Part shown: positions 55,983-64,000 of the stretch, one piece after another
Position numbering within the stretch: position 1 is the stretch's first letter
How the letters are laid out: every line of letters begins with the position of its first letter
Origin: Phanerochaete sordida
Lineage: Eukaryota > Basidiomycota > Agaricomycetes > Polyporales > Phanerochaetaceae
Length of the DNA stretch: 64,000 bases
Direction: 5' to 3'
NCBI GenBank assembly: GCA_019973155.2
Contig: BPQB01000048.1
Span: 62,001 to 126,000, forward strand
The notes under the pieces: model-generated
Seen by the model: the letters and a program-made list of their open reading frames with translations, nothing else
Databases searched by the model: none
Told to the model about the DNA's origin: nothing
Position numbers and translations under genes: made by a program

Positions 55983-56838
55983 GAGGCCTTGAGGCGCGAA
56001 GGACAGCCCGGCGAGCGCGGGTCGTCGGACCGACAAGCGGTATAGGGTCAAAGTCGAGTCATTGCATCTAGTTAACCCTCGTCAGATATACGCTGTACGA
56101 TGAATGGAAGGCTCTGATGAGCCCCTCGGATCAAAGGATATCGAAACCGGCCACTGAATGCCTTTAGCCGTCGAGGGTTTTAGAAAGGGTCCAGCTGGGA
56201 TGTAACCTTGCGGCGGCCCCCACACGCAATCGCATCTCTTGCTTCGGAGACCTCTGCTGGTATAGGGCATTCGACTGCAAGTTGAGGCCTAGCTTGTGTC
56301 TCAAAACGTCCGGTAGAATTCAAGACGTGCGGGTTATGAGGCTTCTGTGAATGCGAAAAAGAGCTTACAGTGGCAGACCACAGACCTATGTCGACGTATG
56401 TCATCCCAACTTCCGCGCGAGGACTTGGACACCTGCTTCAGGTAGGCTTCAGGCTCGCACGCCAGTCTATTCAATTTCGGGAGAGGCAGTGACGTCTACA
56501 TTTGCTTCAGTCATCGCGGATGCATGTAGCGAACTACCCACCTGCGCTGAGACAGGCTGATACTGCAAAGCTCCTCGCGGCGAGTTGCGAGGTTCAATCC
56601 CATCGCGAGTCGGAAAATAGATTCACCCGCCAGGCCTAGGGCGCATCAGTCCCGCCCCTTGTTCCTGGCGCTCCGCAACCTGGGGATTTCTCACGCGCTC
56701 CGAGGCAGACTTGCACTCGACGTCGTACTTTGAGAATACGTTCGTTGGCTTTGAGACCTTCTACGCCTTTTGCGCAGGGAGCAAGCCCACTGGAGGTCCC
56801 TTCGGTGTAGTCGCCAACAGCGAGCGCGGTGCGGAGAC
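55983..56838. promoter_or_regulatory. Divergent promoter region of DUF6535 copy 5 and an F-box gene
   Basis: An 856 bp gap. The stretch at 56665-56720 (CTGGCGCTCCGCAACCTGG, then TTTCTCACGC) has a counterpart upstream of the paralogue at 63056 (CTGGCGCTCCGCCATTCAG, then TATCTCACGC). It is therefore part of the duplicated block and may include a further 5' exon or leader. Confidence 0.45.
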
Positions 56839-58570
56839 ATGGTAGACGGCGCGGACAGGGGTTCGGCTTTTCGGCCAGCTCTCTCCAAGCTGCGGAGGCT
56901 CAGCTTGTTGGGATCCAAGCAAGCTGCTACAGTCAGTGCCAATTTCTTTGCCCGCGAGCGGTCGCTGACATCTGGTGCTCGTAGAATGATGACCTTCAGC
57001 TGAAGCTCAACTATGACATCCTCCTCCATGTCATGCTGTTTCTCGAGCTCGGGGACCTCTTTCGCACGATGCGCACGTCGCGAACGCTCTACGAACTGGG
57101 TCTTCCCATTCTTCTCGCCAACGTTCAAATCACCCGGACGAACATGGCAGCCTCACTCTTGTACCGGCGCCATCTTCTGCAAGACACCACCCGGCTCTCT
57201 AAGGTCCGCAGCCTGTGCAGCACGTACAAGGCCCTGGACGACGGGTCTCAGCATCCCGTAGGACACCGCATCTACAAGACGTACCAGCCATTCCCCCAGC
57301 AGTATCGCCTCACGGACCTCCTGCCGCAGTTCACCAACCTTGTGGTCCTCGAGGTCGCGATGGAAGGCGCGCACGTAACGCCGACGTTCTGCGACTGGAT
57401 CCGCACGCTCAAGAGGCTGCGCGTGCTGAAGCTGCGTGGCGTTGGCGCGCAGGCCGAGCTGCTCAAGGCGCTACTGCCAGACCTGCCGCCTGGCATGGAG
57501 GCCGTACACATCGCTCGCATCAAGCCGCGCAGCGTCGTCGACGCGGAGTGGAACCCGCTGAAGATGCTCGCGCACTCGTGGGCGACGCTCGAGTCGCTCG
57601 CGTTCGAGGTCTACGACCGCCTGCGTGGACCGCTCCTCGCGTCGTACCAGCCAGCGTGCCTGCCGGCCGTGCGCGACCTCAGCTGGGTCTCGCGGAACGA
57701 CGTGCGCCCGGACGTCCTCATGCGCACGTTCCCCGCCGTGCGAACGCTCCGCATCGGGCACGTCCGCCTCGACACGCCGGGGTTTGGGATCGGACGGAAC
57801 GTCGACGAGGCCGAGCAGGCGCAGCTCCGCGAGCGCAACCTGCGTGCTCAGCAGGTGGGCACGGGTTGGGATAGCCTAGAGAGGCTGGAGGGCGGGCTAC
57901 TGAGCCTGTGGACGCTCGCGCTGCGGTGCCGCGTGGCGCACGTCGAGACGGTGCTGCACGCATGGCCGGGCGCGAACCTCGGGCACCTCATCGTGCTGCT
58001 GCACGAAACGACGCCGCGGCGGCTCACGCTGACGACGTATCCCGTGCACCTTGCACAACTCGGGCGCGTGCTCAACTTCGGTCCGCTCGAGGACCTCGAG
58101 CTATGCGTCGACGTCGTCAGCAATGGAGAGCCGGATATCTTGGACATACTGGTCAGTCTGGACATTTTATGATTCCTACCACCACTGACGCGGTGCTTCA
58201 GCGGAACGCCTTCGACGAAGTTTACCAGTCGAACCTGCGCCGCCTGACGTTAATCATCCGCATGCTCGCGGACGTGCACCAGAGCGCGGCGTATCTACGC
58301 GCGAGCCGCATGGGCGACCTCGATTTGCACCGCCCGCCGCCATCACAGTCGCTGAGTACGCGGTGGCGCGCGTTCGCGGACAGCCTGTTCACAATGGTTC
58401 CGCTCCTCGAGCATCTTAAGCTCGAGGTTTGGGGCAGCCGCACGCTGATCTGCACGCGGAGGAACATGGCGGTCGTGTCGCGCGAGTCGACGACGGAGGT
58501 GTGCCCGTGGGATCCCAGGTACATGGACGACGAGGGTGTGTGGCCGGTTCTGCGGGGTCAGACGCAGTAG
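56839..58570 (+). CDS. F-box-like protein (three exons, 537 aa), tandem copy A
   Basis: Exons are 56839-56931, 57000-58151 and 58202-58570; introns of 68 bp (GTCAGT...TTCAG) and 50 bp (GTCAGT...TTCAG), both phase 0. The basic N-terminal exon (FRPALSKLRRLSLLGSK) joins the F-box-like region LKLNYDILLHVMLFLELGDL, then MRTSRTLYELG. The body contains clear leucine repeats (LTDLLPQFTNLVVLEVAMEG, RTLKRLRVLKLRGVG, FPAVRTLRIGHVRL). The end of exon 2, DILDIL, joins RNAFDEVYQSNLRRL. The last exon ends PWDPRYMDDEGVWPV and QTQ. Reading past the second donor gives a stop within four codons. The paralogue at 63056 shares most residues and intron 1. Probable SCF adaptor by family; substrate unknown. Confidence 0.8.
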
Positions 58571-58815
58571 CTATGCGATGGTTTCTCTTCCAGTGGGCTT
58601 TGTATTTGTTGGGTCGCCGCCGGGCGCGGACAGGGGCTCTGTATGATCACATCTGGTGTAGCATATGCAATTATTTTGTGTAAGACGGGTTTGTGCGAAC
58701 GAAGTCGAAGTCGTGAGCGAGACGAATACCAGAATTTAGAGGCACGTGCCTGAGCGGAAGCGCTTTCAGAATCATCGCGCTCTCGCAGCGCGGACCGCGC
58801 TCTCCCTCGACCACC

Positions 58816-60193
58816 ATGTCTGTCGCACTGCTGCCCATCGAACTACTTCACTCTGTCTTCTCTAAGCTCGTAGTCCCTGCCCCGTGCATCGATAACTTCG
58901 CGGACGACCTCTCGGAGGCAAAACAAAATCTCAGCTCGGCGAGCTTGGTGTGCAGGAGGTGGAGGGATATAGCTCAGGAGTTGCTTTTTCGGGACGTTTT
59001 GATGACTCTGCAGAATGAGCATGGTGCGTCGCAGAGTAGTGCTACGGTAGTACCGGCGCGCTAACGGTGCACACAGCTGAAGACCTGCCTGAGAAGACGT
59101 GGACGAAGTTCGCGGAGTTCGTCCGCTCCTCACCACACCTAAGGCAGCGGATACGCACCCTGTACATCGATCACATTCCTATACAGTATGGGCGGAACCC
59201 ACAGCAGTCCGACCTCCTGCAGCGGACTCTTATTCTTGATGTCCATGCGCTCATGACGCTGCTCGTCACGCTGGGCCGGCTGAAGGCTCTTACCCTGGAC
59301 TCTTTCAAGCTCGTTCTCCCACCGGAATACTCTGCCCTTGATCTCGCACAGCTGAAATGCAGCGTGGAAGAGTACACTTTAGTCGCCCCTGAGAAAGAAA
59401 GGCATCTTGCTCTCGACGACTTCGCCATCTTCCTGGTCCCGTTCACAAATATCCGCTGTCTAAATCTGCGATATATCCGCTTTTCACCCGGCCATCTTCC
59501 ACCTTTGCAATTCTTGTCATCCCTCCCGCATCTTGAGAAGCTACAGTTGCGTTGTAACTACAACATGAATATCTTGATAGATCTTCTCCGCGACGCGGCT
59601 GTCCAAGGTCTTCTGCCCTCTCTGAAAGAGCTTGAGGTTGGCGCACTCGGACGAGACGATCTGCGTGCTCTGAACGATCTTTTCGCCCGCATATCGGATC
59701 GTCTACGGTTGCTGGCTGTTCAGCTCGATTTTAATCAGACGTTTGGTGCAGGTATGTCCACGGTTCTCATACGACAATTCCTTATTGATATCCCGCAGAT
59801 GACATATCGCACATTTTTCGCCTCGCGCACTTGAAGCACCTCACGTTCGTCCTCGAGTGCCCGCCATACGCGTCCAGCCAGCCCCTGTGGGCCCACGTCC
59901 TCGCTACCCTCAGTGCTCTCGACGCCGCGCCGTCCGCGCCACCGCTACAGCACATCACCTTCGAGTACCTCGAGGGCGACGCAATGCACGACCCCGACGC
60001 GCGAAACGTGCATCTTCCGCGGCTCCCGCAGACGGGCATGCTCGACGCGTTGCTCGTGCGGCTGCCCCACCTCCGCACGGTCGCATTCCGCCCCCCGCTT
60101 GGCGAAGGGTTTGACCGTTTTGGCAGCAAGGACGGGGAGCACATCCGCAAGGCCTTCCAGCAGCTGCACGAGAAGGGCGTGCTCGTCGTGTGA
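58816..60193 (+). CDS. F-box protein (three exons, 425 aa)
   Basis: Exons are 58816-59023, 59077-59751 and 59799-60193; introns of 53 bp (GTGCGT...CACAG, branch GCTAAC) and 47 bp (GTATGT...CGCAG), both phase 1. Residues about 4-60 are F-box-like: LLPIELLHSVFSKLVV, then SSASLVCRRWRDIAQELLFRDV. Leucine repeats follow (IRCLNLRYIRFSPGHLPPL, LPHLEKLQLRCNY). The second joint restores TFGADDISHIFRLAHLKHL and the protein ends EKGVLVV. The N-terminus is a canonical F-box (SLVCRRWRDIAxxLLF), closer to classical fungal F-box proteins than the two-exon family. It sits between the two copies of a different F-box family. SCF-linked role is inferred. Confidence 0.82.
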
Positions 60194-60526
60194 GCCCGGT
60201 ACAAGCTGCGCCCCCGGTTTACGGGGCTCGACCGCTGCTGCGGCGTTCTACCTGGCCGGCTGGCACTCTGTACTCGACCATGTCCTGCTTCTGTCTCGCA
60301 GTGTAGCAGCTTGCAATATCACCCTTGCATCCATTGGCGTACGCCACACACGGTCTGCGACTGCGCTGCTGCGCGTGTCCATGTGGGCTCCCCGCACGCA
60401 GTCGTTCGATCAGCACGGTCAGGGTCTCGTCCAAACTTCCGGGCTAATAAAGCCTGCTCACATGCAAGCTCAGACTCGCGCTTTGTCCCTCCCTGCCCTT
60501 CCCTTTCCCTCTTGCATCTGGCGCAG
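60194..60526. other. Intergenic, promoter of the carboxypeptidase
   Basis: About 333 bp; no coding signal. A pyrimidine-rich stretch (TCCCTCCCTGCCCTTCCCTT, 60487-60508) lies just before the start codon, typical of fungal core promoters. Confidence 0.4.
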
Positions 60527-62616
60527 ATGTCGAAGGCAAAGCAGGAGTACATCCTCCCCCTCGCCGCCGCCGCGCCCGACCACGGCGGCCTTGGGCGCCT
60601 GCGGGCCTCGGCGTTGTCAGCGACGCTCGCGCTGCTTGCGCTGGTGCTCCTCGCGCCTCACGCGCGGCTGTTGCTCGCGCCGACCTCTGCACTGTCGCAC
60701 GCGCCCGCGGCCCTGGAGCCCTTCTACCACAGCGTCAGGACGCATAGCGATCTGTGTGTCGGCGGCGTATCGCACTCAGGCTATATCGGCATCGCCGGCG
60801 ACCGCGAAGACGCGCTGAAGCGAGCGTTCTTCTGGTGCGGCCGCACCCCGCTCTCGCGCTTTCCGGCTGACCATGTCCTGTAGGTTATTCGAGGCTCAGC
60901 GCGACGCGGAGAACGCCCCGGTCATGTTTGTGGGCGGGACTGCGATGCGGGACGCGTCGAACTGACCGTGTGCGGGTTGCAGACTGACAATCGGAGGCGG
61001 ACCCGGGACAAGCGGGATGACCAATCCGCTCATTGGACGTATGTCGTGTTTGCCAGGCTACGCATTGGCAGAGCATGATAATCTGGACAGAATCGCACTG
61101 CAAGGTCTCCCCGAATCTCACCACGTATCCCAACCCTGATGCTTGGTCTGAGCACTACAATCTCCTGGCCCTCGACCACGTAGGACTCGGTCTGACTCTC
61201 GTAGAATCGTTAACCATCTTTTTTAGCCTATTGGTGTGGGCTATTCGTATGGCCAAATGGTCAATGACTCGCGCGATGCAGCGTACGACGTGTACGACTT
61301 CCTTGTCAAGTTCTTCCACCTGTACCCGAACCTCGCGAAGTGCGCTCTGTCAGTCTTGTGTGCGACTGTAGTCCGAACTGACGGTGCACAGGAACCAGTT
61401 CGTGGTAGCCAGTGGATCGTACGGTGGCGTATGCATCGAGTCGGCGTGGTCGTCGTACAGTTCTGACGTACTCTGCAGATGTACGTGCCACACATAGCGA
61501 CGGTCATCCACGAACAAAACGCCGCGCTCGCCGCAGGACACGGGCACCCTGGCGCCAGGCACATCAACCTCTCGAGTATGCTAGTTAGTAACCCGATCTC
61601 AGTACGCCCACACTCCTCGCCTTTGCACGTCCCCAAGCTTACCACCCCGCAGGATTTTCTCTCGCACCATCGCTGGGTGCTACAGCAGCGCTGCTACTTC
61701 ACGGACATTTACAACGCGAGCACCTGCAATGCAGCGTTCGCGGCGCTGCCCGCGTGCCTCGAGGCCGCACAACTCGCGTACATAGACAGCACCCTCACGC
61801 GCCGCGTGGCCGCGCGCGACGCGTGCGCTGCCGTCACGCCTGACATTGAGGGACGCGACCTGCAAAACGTCGAACGCAAGGTGCGCGGCCTGCTCGTGCG
61901 CAGGCGCAGTACTTGCTAACGAGCGCAGTGTGACGGCACCGTCGAGGACTGCTACCCCGCGACGGTGTACGTGGGCGCGTTCATGAACCTTGCAAGCACG
62001 AAGGAGGCCCTCGGCGTGCCGCAGCACCTCAACTGGGCGTTCGTGCGCATGGCGGTGTGGGAAGAGTTCTTCGCGATGGCCGACAGGCGAGTGCGCCCCG
62101 CTGCTCGGACGGACGCGTGTACTGATGCAGAGCTGTCAGGACCCAGCCGGCGTATCTGCTGTACGAGCCGCTGCTGGAGGCTGGCTACCGGCTCCTGCGT
62201 GCGTGCTCTGGCAAGCGGGCTAGAGAGCAATGCTGACGCCGGCGCGTAGACTATGTCGGAAAACTCGACGCGAACTGCGGGTGGCCGGGCGTGCTATCTA
62301 CGGTGCGCATTGTCGGCCATACCTGTGCCGGTGGGTTGCTGAACACGGATACCGCTTCCAGCTGCGCCTCCTGCCATCGTCATACCAGTCCGCGTTCAAC
62401 GACGCGCCTGACCTGACCTGGCCCGGACACGCCGCGACCGTGCGCGCGGTCGCGCGCGCCTCCGACGAGCATGGTGCAAAGGGTGCAGGCGCCTTCGCAT
62501 TCGTGCTCATGGACCACGCTGGGCACTTTGTGACGCACGACCAGCCGACGCTAGTCAAGGAGATTGTCCGGCGCTGGATCGCGAACGTCGGGTGGAACGA
62601 GACCCTGAATGAGTAG
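60527..62616 (+). CDS. Serine carboxypeptidase, peptidase family S10 (12 exons, 506 aa)
   Basis: Exons: 60527-60834, 60884-60925, 60983-61038, 61091-61179, 61227-61339, 61392-61428, 61479-61601, 61653-61880, 61929-62086, 62140-62198, 62250-62302, 62362-62616. Introns are 47-59 bp; the spliced length is divisible by three. The family is shown by CVGGVSHSGYIGI, ILTIGGGPGTSGM (oxyanion-hole loop), PDAWSEHYNLLALDHPIGVG, the nucleophile region ASGSYGGMYVPHIA (Ser about 212), YVGKLDANCGWPG (Asp about 411) and MDHAGHFVTHDQP (His about 477). A hydrophobic stretch at residues 27-43 after a basic N-terminus looks like a signal anchor or uncleaved signal, so a secretory or vacuolar place is likely. The nucleophile elbow is G-S-Y rather than the usual E-S-Y. 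The intron after ADR uses a GC donor (AG|GCGAGT). Confidence 0.88.
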
Positions 62617-63055
62617 GATCAAGTGTGCTTCCAAAGTGCTGTGCGTGTGCCTTCTAGTGGTGTACGTTCATGTTTTGAATGAATGTAAGACGCCACGATG
62701 AATTTCGTTGTTAGGCTTCGCTAGTGGTAATCATCGTCCACCGTTCAAATATTCGCCGCGCATGAAGGTCTCATTCAGTCATTTCAGTTTATACGCCCTT
62801 TTAGTGTTCGTACACCTACAGTCCCAGTGCCGGCGCAGCAGCCCGCGGTCGGAGCAGGCTCTGGGTACTCTCACAATACTTGCCCATAAACTTGTCTCAA
62901 ATGGAGGTGGGGACATCCACAGAGGGAAAACGACAATCCCGCGCCTGGGCACTGGCGCTCCGCCATTCAGAGATATCTCACGCTCTCTGAGCTATTGCCG
63001 CACTGGTTCAAGGCTGCGCACGACATTTTGGTGACGGTCACTCGCTTTGAAAAAT
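62617..63055. promoter_or_regulatory. Upstream region of tandem F-box copy B
   Basis: A 439 bp gap. Its last 150 bp resembles the upstream region of the sister gene at 56839, so promoter and gene were duplicated together. No separate gene. Confidence 0.4.
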
Positions 63056-64000
63056 ATGGCTGGCGCAAATAAGAGCTCGGCTCTTCGGCCAGCTCTCTCC
63101 AAGCTGCGCCGACTCAGCCTGCTGCGACACAACCGACCTGTCGCGGTAAGTCGTTGTTTTTCTGCTCACTCCCATCGCTGGAAGCTCAGATCGCCGCTGA
63201 TAGGGTGCGGGTCCTCGGCTGAAGCTCAACCTCGATGTCATCTTCCACGTCATGACATTACTCGAACTCGAAGACCTTCTTCGCATCATGTGCACTTCGC
63301 GAACGCTCTACGAGCTGGGTTTGCCCATTGTCCTCGCACATATACAAGTCACTTCAAAGAACCCGGCATTTTCCCTGCTATATCGGCGCCATCTCCTGCA
63401 GGACACCACCCGGCTGTCCAAGGTCCGCAGCCTGTGCAGCACGTACAAGGCTCTAGACGACTATCAGCACTCTGCGGGGCATCGCGTCTACGAAAAGTAC
63501 CAGCCGTTTCCGGAACAATATCGACTCACAGATCTTCTGCCGCAGTTCAACAACCTCGAGGTTCTCGAAATTGCGATGGAAGGAGCGAACGTGACGCCGA
63601 CGTTCTGCGCCTGGATCCGCACGCTCAAGAGGCTACGTATGCTGAAGCTGCTCGGCGTCGGTCCGAGAGCGGAGCCCCTCAAGACGCTACTTCCAGACTT
63701 GCCGCCCAATCTCAAGGCCGTGCACATCGTCCGTATCCGGCGCAGAGTGGACGACTCCGATTGGCAGCCGCTGCAGCTGCTCGCGCACTCTTGGACGACG
63801 CTCGAGTCATTCGCGTTCGAGGCCTACGATCGCTTCCGCGGGCCGACACTCCCACCGTGGAGCACGATGTGCCTCCCGGCCGTGCGTGACCTCAGCTGGG
63901 TGTCGCGCAACGCCGTGCAGCTGGACGCCCTCATGCGCATCTTCCCGGCGGTGGCCACCTTGCGCGTCGGGCACGTCCGCCTCGACACCCCGGGGTTTGG
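63056..64000 (+). CDS. F-box-like protein, tandem copy B (runs off the right edge)
   Basis: Exon 1 is 63056-63145; intron 1 starts GTAAGT at 63146. Exon 2 begins either at 63204 (acceptor GATAG) or 63225 (acceptor CTGAAG); both keep the frame, giving either a 7-residue insertion (GAGPRLK) or direct joining to LNLDVIFHVM. The N-terminus (LRPALSKLRRLSLLRHNR) and body (LCTSYK-like blocks, LTDLLPQFNNLEVLEIAMEG, IRTLKRLRMLKLLGVG, PAVRDLSWVSRNAVQLD) match the gene at 56839-58570 nearly residue for residue. The window ends within the leucine-rich body at TPGF, so about 190 C-terminal residues and the last intron are outside. Confidence 0.75.

Noticed and set aside
58735..58800. tRNA A-box-like GCCTGAGCGGAAGCGC
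   Set aside because: No B box or cloverleaf follows; it is just upstream of an F-box start codon.

Overview
The window is nuclear DNA of a filamentous basidiomycete, most likely an Agaricomycete and plausibly a polypore. The evidence is a GC-rich composition, genes interrupted by very short introns (almost all 47-68 bp, with CTRAY-like branch sites), and families expanded in that class: DUF6535 membrane proteins, many F-box-like proteins of about 370 residues, a single-pass membrane protein with a PPxY tail, and a serine carboxypeptidase. I see no plasmid, virus, tRNA, rRNA or CRISPR feature.

Layout. Positions 1-28 kb form a variable gene-family region. It holds a partial F-box-like gene at the left edge, three DUF6535 genes (2027-5419 minus, 6385-9580 plus, 17805-20968 plus, the first two divergent), seven two-exon F-box-like genes on the minus strand (560-1741, 9740-10906, 11366-12503, 12952-14135, 23358-24542, 25492-26643, 26879-28054), a single-pass membrane protein (21349-22218) and one pseudogene fragment (24803-25285). 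Positions 29.5-37.7 kb are a GC-richer island of ordinary single-copy-looking genes: a five-exon MFS sugar/polyol transporter (29572-31654), an unassigned protein (33638-34699) and a small conserved protein with a CxxC motif (36898-37646). Positions 39.6-56 kb return to family genes: an F-box pseudogene (39647-40115), a long F-box protein (40204-41910), an F-box-like gene with a late frameshift (42448-43608), another with a probable internal frameshift (43929-45125), and two DUF6535 genes in tandem (45525-48927 and 52728-55982). Positions 56.8-64 kb are all plus strand: two tandem copies of another F-box family (56839-58570 and 63056 to the window edge) flanking a third F-box gene (58816-60193) and a 12-exon serine carboxypeptidase (60527-62616).

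Relations. The five DUF6535 genes share one architecture: a tiny first exon (absent in one copy), a second exon ending in LLVF, a 2.6-2.9 kb main exon, and a last exon of 49-69 codons behind a phase-0 intron of 49-54 bp. I rebuilt these models by splice-site reading; unspliced reading gives wrong N- and C-termini. The two-exon F-box-like genes share one phase-1 intron at the same place. Four members of one subfamily (one of them dead) also share a paired GGGGTCC element about 200-240 bp upstream of their start codons. No functional link between the DUF6535 and F-box families can be shown from sequence. Their interleaving, copy number and decay fit a fast-evolving accessory region.
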